Assembly: GCA_949987565.1 (NCBI GenBank)
Contig: OX465109.1
Coordinates: forward strand, 18,024,415 to 18,088,414
Length of the DNA stretch: 64,000 nt
Direction: 5' to 3'
From: Luidia sarsii
Lineage: Eukaryota > Echinodermata > Asteroidea > Paxillosida > Luidiidae
Part shown: piece after piece, positions 52,901 to 64,000 of the stretch
How the letters are laid out: each line of letters begins with the position of its first letter
Position numbering within the stretch: the first letter of the stretch is position 1
The notes under the pieces: generated by a model
The model's database searches: none
What the model saw: the letters and a program-made list of their open reading frames with translations, nothing else
Told to the model about the DNA's origin: nothing
Translations under genes and position numbers: made by a program

Positions 52901-55900
52901 CCGATAGAGGAAACCGGGGGCTTTTTTTAGGCCAGGTTTCAGAAACAAAAATGTAATATTGAATACGATATGAACATGCAAAGAATATATCTCTGCCCGA
53001 TCACCCCCCTCCCCAACCCGCTGGTCATTGTTCTTTTCTATGAGTACACAGATAGGGCACAGACAGATCCAGGTTCCTTCCCTTTGCTTTGAAAATAATC
53101 AATAGAAATTTTCTCCAAATTCACTAACTTTACCACCGATCGCTAGAGGAACCCTAGACCTATCTATATGCAAAACCTGAGCTTCCTCGATGTCATATTT
53201 AATGGAATATCTAATTTCAAACGAAATATTTCTCCTCGGTCACTCTCCGCCGTGGCTTTTAACCCAGTGATGGTGCACATGCAGCTTCCAGAACCAGGTA
53301 GGGTTGCTCCCTTGTCCTCAAAATGTATGAATAGAAATTAACTCCGATTTCGGGAGTTTAAATTCAGGCCGATAGAGGAAACCGGGGGCTTTTTTTAGGC
53401 CAGGTTTCAGAAACAAAAATGTAATATTGAATACGATATGAACATGCAAAGAATATATCCCTGCCCGATCACCCCCCTCCCCAACCCGCTGGTCATTGTT
53501 TGCTTCTATGAGTACATAGATAGGGCACAGACAGATCCAGGTTCGTTCCCTTTTCTTTTAAAAGGATCAATAGAAATTTTCTCCAAATTCACTAACTTTA
53601 CCACCGATCGCTAGAGGAACCCTAGACCTATCTATATGCAAAACCTGAGCTTCCTCGATGTCATATTTAATGGAATATCTAATTTCAAACGAAATATTTC
53701 TCCTCAGTCACTCTCCGCCGTGGCTTTTAACCCAGTGATGGTGCACATGCAGCTTCCAGAACCAGGTAGTGTTGCTCCCTTGTCCTCAAAATGTATGAAT
53801 AGAAATTAACTCCGATTTCGGGAGTTTAAATTCAGGCCGATAGAGGAAACCGGGGGCTTTTTTTAGGCCAGGTTTCAGAAACAAAAATGTAATATTGAAT
53901 ACGATATGAACATGCAAAGAATATATCTCTGCCCGATCACCCCCCTCCCCAACCCGCTGGTCATTGTTCTTTTCTATGAGTACACAGATAGGGCACAGAC
54001 AGATCCAGGTTCCTTCCCTTTGCTTTGAAAATGATCAATAGAAATTTTCTCCAAATTCACTAACTTTACCACCGATCGCTAGAGAAACCCTAGACCTATC
54101 TATATGCAAAACCTGAGCTTCCTCGATGTCATATTTAATGGAATATCTAATTTCAAACGAAATATTTCTCCTCAGTCACTCTCCGCCGTGGCTTTTAACC
54201 CAGTGATGGTGCACATGCAGCTTCAAGAACCAGGTAGGGTTGCTCCCTTGTCCTCAAAATGTATGAATAGAAATTAACTCCGATTTCGGGAGTTTAAATT
54301 CAGGCCGATAGAGGAAACCGGGGGCTTTTTTTAGGCCAGGTTTCAGAAACAAAAATGTAATATTGAATACGATATGAACATGCAAAAAATACATCCCTGC
54401 CCGATCACCCCCCTCCCCAACCCGCTGGTCATTGTTTGCTTCTATGAGTACATAGATAGGGCACAGACAGATCCAGGTTCGTTCCCTTTTCTTTTAAAAG
54501 GATCAATAGAAATTTTCTCCAAATTCACTAACTTTACCACCGATCGCTAGAGGAACCCTAGACCTATCTATATGCAAAACCTGAGCTTCCTCGATGTCAT
54601 ATTTAATGGAATATCTAATTTCAAACGAAATATTTCTCCTCAGTCACTCTCCGCCGTGGCTTTTAACCCAGTGATGGTGCACATGCAGCTTCCAGAACCA
54701 GGTAGGGTTGCTCCCTTGTCCTCAAAATGTATGAATAGAAATTAACTCCGATTTCGGGAGTTTAAATTCAGGCCGATAGAGGAAACCGGGGGCTTTTTTT
54801 AGGCCAGGTTTCAGAAACAAAAATGTAATATTGAATACGATATGAACATGCAAAGAATATATCTCTGCCCGATCACCCCCCTCCCCGACCCGCTGGTCAT
54901 TGTTTGTTTCTATGAGTACACAGATAAGGCACAGACAGATCAAGGTTCCTTCCCTTTGCTTTGATAATAATCAATAGAAATTTTCTCCAAATTCACTAAC
55001 TTTACCACCGATCGCTAGAGGAACCCTAGACCTATCTATATGCAAAACCTGAGCTTCCTCGATGTCATATTTAATGGAATATCTAATTTCAAACGAAACA
55101 TTTCTCCTCAGTCACTCTCCGCCGTGGCTTTTAACCCAGTGATGGTGCACATGCAGCTTCCAGAACCAGGTAGGGTTGCTCCCTTGTCCTCAAAATGTAT
55201 GAATAGAATTTAACTCCGATTTCGGGAGTTTAAATTCAGGCCGATAGAGGAAACCGGGGGCTTTTTTTAGGCCAGGTTTCAGAAACAAAAATGTAATATT
55301 GATTACGATATGAACATGCAAAGAATATATCCCTGCCCGATCACCCCCCTCCCCAACCCGCTGGTCATTGTTTGCTTCTATGGGTACATAGATAGGGCAC
55401 AGACAGATCCAGGTTCGTTCCCTTTTCTTTTAAAAGGATCAATAGAAATTTTCTCCAAATTCACTAACTTTACCACCGATCGTTAGAGGAACCCTAGACC
55501 TATCTATATGCAAAACCTGAGCTTCCTCGATGTCATATTTAATGGAATATCTAATTTCAAACGAAATATTTCTCCTCGGTCACTCTCCGCCGTGGCTTTT
55601 AACCCAGTGATGGTGCACATGCAGCTTCCAGAACCAGGTAGGGTTGCTCCCTTGTCCTCAAAATGTATGAATAGAAATTAACTCCGATTTCGGGAGTTTA
55701 AATTCAGGCCGATAGAGGAAACCGGGGGCTTTTTTTAGGCCAGGTTTCAGAAACAAAAATGTAATATTGAATACGACATGAACATGCAAAGAATATATCC
55801 CTGCCCGATCACCCCCCTCCCCAACCCGCTGGTCATTGTTTGCTTCTATGAGTACATAGATAGGGCACAGACAGATCCAGGTTCGTTCCCTTTTCTTTTA

Positions 55901-56033
55901 AAAGGATCAATAGAAATTTTCTCCAAATTCACTAACTTTACCACCGATCGCTAGAGGAACCCTAGACCTATCTATATGCAAAACCTGAGCTTCCTCGATG
56001 TCATATTTAATGGAATATCTAATTTCAAACGAA
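49951..56033 (+). repeat. 15-monomer HOR duplication, copy 2
   Basis: This is the downstream partner of 42932-49014, with all rare markers at +7019: CAGCCCGATAG, the 467-bp monomer at 51011, GTATCAATAG, CTTTAAAAATG, CTTTAAACCC, GATGTTATA, AGAGAAACC and AAAAAATACATCC. I noticed no base difference at the markers checked. Its last third (from 53818) is also the first unit of the 7-monomer HOR, so the two repeat orders overlap here. Confidence 0.88.
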
Positions 56034-57093
56034 ATATTTCTCCTCAGTCACTCTCCGCCGTGGCTTTTAACCCAGTGATGGTGCACATGCAGCTTCCAGA
56101 ACCAGGTAGTGTTGCTCCCTTGTCCTCAAAATGTATGAATAGAAATTAACTCCGATTTTGGGAGTTTAAATTCAGGCCGATAGAGGAAACCGGGGGCTTT
56201 TTTTAGGCCAGGTTTTAGAAACAAAAATGTAATATTGAATACGATATGAACATGCAAAGAATATATCCCTGCCCGATCACCCCCCTCCCCAACCCGCTGG
56301 TCATTGTTCTTTTCTATGAGTACACAGATAGGGCACAGACAGATCCAGGTTCCTTCCCTTTGCTTTGAAAATGATCAATAGAAATTTTCTCCAAATTCAC
56401 TAACTTTACCACCGATCGCTAGAGGAACCCTAGACCTATCTATATGCAAAACCTGAGCTTCCTCGATGTCATATTTAATGGAATATCTAATTTCAAACGA
56501 AATATTTCTCCTCGGTCACTCTCCGCCGTGGCTTTTAACCCAGTGATGGTGCACATGCAGCTTCCAGAACCAGGTAGGGTTGCTCCCTTGTCCTCAAAAT
56601 GTATAAATAGAAATTAACTCCGATTTCGGGAGTTTAAATTCAGGCCGATAGAGGAAACCGGGGGCTTTTTTTAGGCCAGGTTTCAGAAACAAAAATGTAA
56701 TATTGAATACGATATGAACATGCAAAGAATATATCTCTGCCCGATCACCCCCCTCCCCGACCCGCTGGTCATTGTTTGTTTCTATGAGTACATAGATAGG
56801 GCACAGACAGATCCAGGTTCGTTCCCTTTTCTTTTAAAAGGATCAATAGAAATTTTCTCCAAATTCACTAACTTTACCACCGATCGCTAGAGGAACCCTA
56901 GACCTATCTATATGCAAAACCTGAGCTTCCTCGATGTCATATTTAATGGAATATCTAATTTCAAACGAAATATTTCTCCTCAGTCACTCTCCGCCGTGGC
57001 TTTTAACCCAGTGATGGTGCACATGCAGCTTCCAGAACCAGGTAGTGTTGCTCCCTTGTCCTCAAAATGTATGAATAGAAATTAACTCCGATT
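53818..57093 (+). repeat. 7-monomer HOR, unit 1 (3276 bp)
   Basis: Order is C A G F E C G/A. Markers: AGAGAAACC and GCTTCAAGAACC in the first C, AAAAAATACATCC in the A copy, GATAAGG with GATAATAATCA in G, GATTACG with CGTTAG in F, GTAGTGTTG in E. The second C keeps CCCTG (unusual for C) and has a private GGTTTTAGAAAC. The seventh monomer (56626) is mosaic, with a G/B-like left part (CTCTG, CCCCGACCC, TTTGTTTCT) and an A-like right part (CATAG, CGTTCCC, GTAGTGTTG). Unit length is exactly 7 x 468. Confidence 0.85.
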
Positions 57094-60000
57094 TCGGGAG
57101 TTTAAATTCAGGCCGATAGAGGAAACCGGGGGCTTTTTTTAGGCCAGGTTTCAGAAACAAAAATGTAATATTGAATACGATATGAACATGCAAAGAATAT
57201 ATCTCTGCCCGATCACCCCCCTCCCCAACCCGCTGGTCATTGTTCTTTTCTATGAGTACACAGATAGGGCACAGACAGATCCAGGTTCCTTCCCTTTGCT
57301 TTGAAAATGATCAATAGAAATTTTCTCCAAATTCACTAACTTTACCACCGATCGCTAGAGAAACCCTAGACCTATCTATATGCAAAACCTGAGCTTCCTC
57401 GATGTCATATTTAATGGAATATCTAATTTCAAACGAAATATTTCTCCTCAGTCACTCTCCGCCGTGGCTTTTAACCCAGTGATGGTGCACATGCAGCTTC
57501 AAGAACCAGGTAGGGTTGCTCCCTTGTCCTCAAAATGTATGAATAGAAATTAACTCCGATTTCGGGAGTTTAAATTCAGGCCGATAGAGGAAACCGGGGG
57601 CTTTTTTTAGGCCAGGTTTCAGAAACAAAAATGTAATATTGAATACGATATGAACATGCAAAGAATACATCCCTGCCCGATCACCCCCCTCCCCAACCCG
57701 CTGGTCATTGTTTGCTTCTATGAGTACATAGATAGGGCACAGACAGATCCAGGTTCGTTCCCTTTTCTTTTAAAAGGATCAATAGAAATTTTCTCCAAAT
57801 TCACTAACTTTACCACCGATCGCTAGAGGAACCCTAGACCTATCTATATGCAAAACCTGAGCTTCCTCGATGTCATATTTAATGGAATATCTAATTTCAA
57901 ACGAAATATTTCTCCTCAGTCACTCTCCGCCGTGGCTTTTAACCCAGTGATGGTGCACATGCAGCTTCCAGAACCAGGTAGGGTTGCTCCCTTGTCCTCA
58001 AAATGTATGAATAGAAATTAACTCCGATTTCGGGAGTTTAAATTCAGGCCGATAGAGGAAACCGGGGGCTTTTTTTAGGCCAGGTTTCAGAAACAAAAAT
58101 GTAATATTGAATACGATATGAACATGCAAAGAATATATCTCTGCCCGATCACCCCCCTCCCCGACCCGCTGGTCATTGTTTGTTTCTATGAGTACACAGA
58201 TAAGGCACAGACAGATCAAGGTTCCTTCCCTTTGCTTTGATAATAATCAATAGAAATTTTCTCCAAATTCACTAACTTTACCACCGATCGCTAGAGGAAC
58301 CCTAGACCTATCTATATGCAAAACCTGAGCTTCCTCGATGTCATATTTAATGGAATATCTAATTTCAAACGAAACATTTCTCCTCAGTCACTCTCCGCCG
58401 TGGCTTTTAACCCAGTGATGGTGCACATGCAGCTTCCAGAACCAGGTAGGGTTGCTCCCTTGTCCTCAAAATGTATGAATAGAATTTAACTCCGATTTCG
58501 GGAGTTTAAATTCAGGCCGATAGAGGAAACCGGGGGCTTTTTTTAGGCCAGGTTTCAGAAACAAAAATGTAATATTGATTACGATATGAACATGCAAAGA
58601 ATATATCCCTGCCCGATCACCCCCCTCCCCAACCCGCTGGTCATTGTTTGCTTCTATGGGTACATAGATAGGGCACAGACAGATCCAGGTTCGTTCCCTT
58701 TTCTTTTAAAAGGATCAATAGAAATTTTCTCCAAATTCACTAACTTTACCACCGATCGTTAGAGGAACCCTAGACCTATCTATATGCAAAACCTGAGCTT
58801 CCTCGATGTCATATTTAATGGAATATCTAATTTCAAACGAAATATTTCTCCTCGGTCACTCTCCGCCGTGGCTTTTAACCCAGTGATGGTGCACATGCAG
58901 CTTCCAGAACCAGGTAGGGTTGCTCCCTTGTCCTCAAAATGTATGAATAGAAATTAACTCCGATTTCGGGAGTTTAAATTCAGGCCGATAGAGGAAACCG
59001 GGGGCTTTTTTTAGGCCAGGTTTCAGAAACAAAAATGTAATATTGAATACGACATGAACATGCAAAGAATATATCCCTGCCCGATCACCCCCCTCCCCAA
59101 CCCGCTGGTCATTGTTTGCTTCTATGAGTACATAGATAGGGCACAGACAGATCCAGGTTCGTTCCCTTTTCTTTTAAAAGGATCAATAGAAATTTTCTCC
59201 AAATTCACTAACTTTACCACCGATCGCTAGAGGAACCCTAGACCTATCTATATGCAAAACCTGAGCTTCCTCGATGTCATATTTAATGGAATATCTAATT
59301 TCAAACGAAATATTTCTCCTCAGTCACTCTCCGCCGTGGCTTTTAACCCAGTGATGGTGCACATGCAGCTTCCAGAACCAGGTAGTGTTGCTCCCTTGTC
59401 CTCAAAATGTATGAATAGAAATTAACTCCGATTTTGGGAGTTTAAATTCAGGCCGATAGAGGAAACCGGGGGCTTTTTTTAGGCCAGGTTTCAGAAACAA
59501 AAATGTAATATTGAATACGATATGAACATGCAAAGAATATATCCCTGCCCGATCACCCCCCTCCCCAACCCGCTGGTCATTGTTCTTTTCTATGAGTACA
59601 CAGATAGGGCACAGACAGATCCAGGTTCCTTCCCTTTGCTTTGAAAATGATCAATAGAAATTTTCTCCAAATTCACTAACTTTACCACCGATCGCTAGAG
59701 GAACCCTAGACCTATCTATATGCAAAACCTGAGCTTCCTCGATGTCATATTTAATGGAATATCTAATTTCAAACGAAATATTTCTCCTCGGTCACTCTCC
59801 GCCGTGGCTTTTAACCCAGTGATGGTGCACATGCAGCTTCCAGAACCAGGTAGGGTTGCTCCCTTGTCCTCAAAATGTATGAATAGAAATTAACTCCGAT
59901 TTCGGGAGTTTAAATTCAGGCCGATAGAGGAAACCGGGGGCTTTTTTTAGGCCAGGTTTCAGAAACAAAAATGTAATATTGAATACGATATGAACATGCA

Positions 60001-60369
60001 AAGAATATATCCCTGCCCGATCACCCCCCTCCACAACCCGCTGGTCATTGTTTGCTTCTATGAGTACATAGATAGGGCACAGACAGATCCAGGTTCGTTC
60101 CCTTTTCTTTTAAAAGGATCAATAGAAATTTTCTCCAAATTCACTAACTTTACCACCGATCGCTAGAGGAACCCTAGACCTATCTATATGCAAAACCTGA
60201 GCTTCCTCGATGTCATATTTAATGGAATATCTAATTTCAAACGAAATATTTCTCCTCAGTCACTCTCCGCCGTGGCTTTTAACCCAGTGATGGTGCACAT
60301 GCAGCTTCCAGAACCAGGTAGTGTTGCTCCCTTGTCCTCAAAATGTATGAATAGAAATTAACTCCGATT
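57094..60369 (+). repeat. 7-monomer HOR, unit 2 (3276 bp)
   Basis: Order is C A G F E C A, with the unit 1 markers at +3276. The A copy reads AAAGAATACATCC where unit 1 has AAAAAATACATCC. The seventh monomer (59902) is a plain A copy with a private CTCCACAACCC in the C-run block, which removes one G tract but leaves four. Confidence 0.85.
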
Positions 60370-63300
60370 TCGGGAGTTTAAATTCAGGCCGATAGAGGAA
60401 ACCGGGGGCTTTTTTTAGGCCAGGTTTCAGAAACAAAAATGTAATATTGAATACGATATGAACATGCAAAGAATATATCTCTGCCCGATCACCCCCCTCC
60501 CCAACCCGCTGGTCATTGTTCTTTTCTATGAGTACACAGATAGGGCACAGACAGATCCAGGTTCCTTCCCTTTGCTTGGAAAATGATCAATAGAAATTTT
60601 CTCCAAATTCACTAACTTTACCACCGATCGCTAGAGAAACCCTAGACCTATCTATATGCAAAACCTGAGCTTCCTCGATGTCATATTTAATGGAATATCT
60701 AATTTCAAACGAAATATTTCTCCTCAGTCACTCTCCGCCGTGGCTTTTAACCCAGTGATGGTGCACATGCAGCTTCAAGAACCAGGTAGGGTTGCTCCCT
60801 TGTCCTCAAAATGTATGAATAGAAATTAACTCCGATTTCGGGAGTTTAAATTCAGGCCGATAGAGGAAACCGGGGGCTTTTTTTAGGCCAGGTTTCAGAA
60901 ACAAAAATGTAATATTGAATACGATATGAACATGCAAAGAATACATCCCTGCCCGATCACCCCCCTCCCCAACCCGCTGGTCATTGTTTGCTTCTATGAG
61001 TACATAGATAGGGCACAGACAGATCCAGGTTCGTTCCCTTTTCTTTTAAAAGGATCAATAGAAATTTTCTCCAAATTCACTAACTTTACCACCGATCGCT
61101 AGAGGAACCCTAGACCTATCTATATGCAAAACCTGAGCTTCCTCGATGTCATATTTAATGGAATATCTAATTTCAAACGAAATATTTCTCCTCAGTCACT
61201 CTCCGCCGTGGCTTTTAACCCAGTGATGGTGCACATGCAGCTTCCAGAACCAGGTAGGGTTGCTCCCTTGTCCTCAAAATGTATGAATAGAAATTAACTC
61301 CGATTTCGGGAGTTTAAATTCAGGCCGATAGAGGAAACCGGGGGCTTTTTTTAGGCCAGGTTTCAGAAACAAAAATGTAATATTGAATACGATATGAACA
61401 TGCAAAGAATATATCTCTGCCCGATCACCCCCCTCCCCGACCCGCTGGTCATTGTTTGTTTCTATGAGTACACAGATAAGGCACAGACAGATCAAGGTTC
61501 CTTCCCTTTGCTTTGATAATAATCAATAGAAATTTTCTCCAAATTCACTAACTTTACCACCGATCGCTAGAGGAACCCTAGACCTATCTATATGCAAAAC
61601 CTGAGCTTCCTCGATGTCATATTTAATGGAATATCTAATTTCAAACGAAACATTTCTCCTCAGTCACTCTCCGCCGTGGCTTTTAACCCAGTGATGGTGC
61701 ACATGCAGCTTCCAGAACCAGGTAGGGTTGCTCCCTTGTCCTCAAAATGTATGAATAGAATTTAACTCCGATTTCGGGAGTTTAAATTCAGGCCGATAGA
61801 GGAAACCGGGGGCTTTTTTTAGGCCAGGTTTCAGAAACAAAAATGTAATATTGATTACGATATGAACATGCAAAGAATATATCCCTGCCCGATCACCCCC
61901 CTCCCCAACCCGCTGGTCATTGTTTGCTTCTATGGGTACATAGATAGGGCACAGACAGATCCAGGTTCGTTCCCTTTTCTTTTAAAAGGATCAATAGAAA
62001 TTTTCTCCAAATTCACTAACTTTACCACCGATCGTTAGAGGAACCCTAGACCTATCTATATGCAAAACCTGAGCTTCCTCGATGTCATATTTAATGGAAT
62101 ATCTAATTTCAAACGAAATATTTCTCCTCGGTCACTCTCCGCCGTGGCTTTTAACCCAGTGATGGTGCACATGCAGCTTCCAGAACCAGGTAGGGTTGCT
62201 CCCTTGTCCTCAAAATGTATGAATAGAAATTAACTCCGATTTCGGGAGTTTAAATTCAGGCCGATAGAGGAAACCGGGGGCTTTTTTTAGGCCAGGTTTC
62301 AGAAACAAAAATGTAATATTGAATACGACATGAACATGCAAAGAATATATCCCTGCCCGATCACCCCCCTCCCCAACCCGCTGGTCATTGTTTGCTTCTA
62401 TGAGTACATAGATAGGGCACAGACAGATCCAGGTTCGTTCCCTTTTCTTTTAAAAGGATCAATAGAAATTTTCTCCAAATTCACTAACTTTACCACCGAT
62501 CGCTAGAGGAACCCTAGACCTATCTATATGCAAAACCTGAGCTTCCTCGATGTCATATTTAATGGAATATCTAATTTCAAACGAAATATTTCTCCTCAGT
62601 CACTCTCCGCCGTGGCTTTTAACCCAGTGATGGTGCACATGCAGCTTCCAGAACCAGGTAGTGTTGCTCCCTTGTCCTCAAAATGTATGAATAGAAATTA
62701 ACTCCGATTTTGGGAGTTTAAATTCAGGCCGATAGAGGAAACCGGGGGCTTTTTTTAGGCCAGGTTTCAGAAACAAAAATGTAATATTGAATACGATATG
62801 AACATGCAAAGAATATATCCCTGCCCGATCACCCCCCTCCCCAACCCGCTGGTCATTGTTCTTTTCTATGAGTACACAGATAGGGCACAGACAGATCCAG
62901 GTTCCTTCCCTTTGCTTTGAAAATGATCAATAGAAATTTTCTCCAAATTCACTAACTTTACCACCGATCGCTAGAGAAACCCTAGACCTATCTATATGCA
63001 AAACCTGAGCTTCCTCGATGTCATATTTAATGGAATATCTAATTTCAAACGAAATATTTCTCCTCAGTCACTCTCCGCCGTGGCTTTTAACCCAGTGATG
63101 GTGCACATGCAGCTTCCAGAACCAGGTAGGGTTGCTCCCTTGTCCTCAAAAGGTATGAATAGAAATTAATTCCGATTTCGGGAGTTTAAATTCAGGCCGA
63201 TAGAGGAAACCGGGGGCTTTTTTTAGGCCAGGTTTCAGAAACAAAAATGTAATATTGAATACGATATGAACATGCAAAGAATATATCTCTGCCCGATCAC

Positions 63301-63645
63301 CCCCCTCCCCGACCCGCTGGTCATTGTTTTTTTCTATGAGTACACAGATAGGGCACAGACAGATCCAGGTTCCTTCCCTTTGCTTTGATAATAATCAATA
63401 GAAATTTTCTCCAAATTCACTAACTTTACCACCGATCGCTAGAGGAACCCTAGACCTATCTATATGCAAAACCTGAGCTTCCTCGATGTCATATTTAATG
63501 GAATATCTAATTTCAAACGAAATATTTCTCCTCAGTCACTCTCCGCCGTGGCTTTTAACCCAGTGATGGTGCACATGCAGCTTCCAGAACCAGGTAGGGT
63601 TGCTCCCTTGTCCTCAAAATGTATGAATAGAAATTAACTCCGATT
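60370..63645 (+). repeat. 7-monomer HOR, unit 3, diverging at its end
   Basis: C A G F E match units 1 and 2 at +3276. A private GCTTGGAAAATG lies in the first C (60577). The sixth monomer (62710) starts like the unit C copies (CCCTG, GTTCTTTT), then carries AGAGAAACC, AAAAGGTATG and AATTAATTCC. The seventh (63178) is class B with GATAATAATCA instead of A. The 7-monomer register therefore ends near 63 kb. Confidence 0.8.
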
Positions 63646-64000
63646 TCGGGAGTTTAAATTCAGGCCGATAGAGGAAACCGGGGGCTTTTTTTAGGCCAGG
63701 TTTCAGAAACAAAAATGTAATATTGAATACGATATGAACATGCAAAGAATTTATCTCTGCCCGATCACCCCCTCCCCAACCCGCTGGTCATTGTTCTTTT
63801 CTATGAGTACACAGATAGGGCACAGACAGATCCATGTGCCTTCCCTTTGCTTTGAAAATAATCAATAGAAATTTTCTCCAAATTCACTAACTTTACCACC
63901 GATCGCTAGAGGAACCCTAGACCTATCTTTATGTAAAACCTGAGCTTCCTCGATGTCATATTTAATGGAATATCTAATTTCAAACGAAACATTTCTCCTC
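63646..64000 (+). repeat. Partial last monomer (355 bp), class C
   Basis: The monomer is cut by the window end, not by an array edge that I can see. It has GAATTTATCTCTG and a 5-C run, a combination otherwise found only in the monomer at 37909. Private changes are CCATGTGCC (63833) and ATCTTTATGTAAAACC (63926). The array most likely continues beyond the window. Confidence 0.85.

Larger units (their letters stand above)
1..64000 (+). repeat. 468-bp satellite DNA array, about 136.75 head-to-tail monomers
   Basis: The same 468-bp unit recurs from the first to the last base. Starts fall at 1, 469, 937, 1405, 1873 and so on, up to 63178 and 63646. All copies have the same orientation and nothing is inserted between them. 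By eye 122 of 136 complete monomers are exactly 468 bp. The 14 exceptions begin at 8425, 9360, 12167, 13573, 15912, 17783, 21526, 23867, 26208, 29951, 32292, 37909, 43992 and 51011, and sum to minus 3 bp, which reproduces the final start. Neighbouring monomers differ by a limited set of shared variants. Known satellites with this pattern form centromeric or heterochromatic blocks; that this one does so is inference. I do not recognise the family. Confidence 0.98.

Noticed and set aside
1..64000. CRISPR array
   Set aside because: The repeated unit is 468 bp with no alternation of short repeats and unique spacers, no cas genes are present, and all sequence between any chosen short repeats is itself repeated.
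1..64000. rRNA spacer, histone or other tandem gene cluster
   Set aside because: No conserved coding, rRNA, 5S or tRNA segment is recognisable in the 468-bp unit, and all six frames have stops in the reference monomer.
1..64000. Boundaries of a retrotransposon or LTR pair
   Set aside because: There is no polypurine tract with primer-binding site, no target-site duplication and no coding remnant; the periodicity continues unbroken through every candidate point.

Overview
The whole 64-kb window is one uninterrupted tandem array of a 468-bp satellite repeat. About 136.75 monomers lie head-to-tail on the same strand. I see no convincing gene, tRNA, rRNA, transposon insertion, inversion or unique sequence. 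Both array edges lie outside the window. Taking each monomer to begin at TCGGGAGTTT (base 1 of the window), I placed all 136 complete monomer starts by eye: 122 monomers are exactly 468 bp, 14 differ by 1-2 bp, and the last one (63646-64000) is cut by the window end.

This is eukaryotic satellite DNA, of the kind found in centromeric, pericentromeric or other constitutive heterochromatin and resolved only in long-read assemblies. The monomer has about 14 CpG sites. Many of them vary as C-to-T or G-to-A, which suggests a genome that methylates cytosine. I do not recognise the monomer as a named family and will not name a species.

The interest lies in the higher-order organisation. Monomers fall into recognisable variant classes, used throughout: A (consensus-like), H (GAAAACG and/or TTCGGTTCC), B (CTCTG, CCCCGACCC, a T run before CTATGAG, ATAATCA), C (GTTCTTTT, usually AAAATGATCA), D (GACATG, CCCAAACCC, GATGCAGG), E (GACATG, usually GTAGTGTTG), F (GATTACG, ATGGGTAC, CGTTAG), G (TTTGTTTCT, GATAAGG, GATCAAGG) and X (ACTATCTATAGGGCAAG). 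These combine into nested higher-order repeats (HORs). Layout: 1-6.1 kb irregular, with a B-A dimer duplication and two adjacent X monomers; 6.1-17.5 kb two related stretches copied at offsets of 15 and then 14 monomers, with a visible crossover point at 14723-14742; 16.1-33.0 kb an 18-monomer, 8425-bp HOR present twice and almost identical; 33.0-42.9 kb a shuffled stretch; 42.9-56.0 kb a 15-monomer (7019-bp) duplication; 53.8-63.6 kb a 7-monomer (3276-bp) HOR in about three copies.

Each monomer also carries conserved non-coding structure: a strong G-quadruplex motif on the minus strand, several dyad symmetries, and an inverted repeat whose arms change in a compensatory way in the X variant. 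If the array has a function, it is more likely structural than coding.
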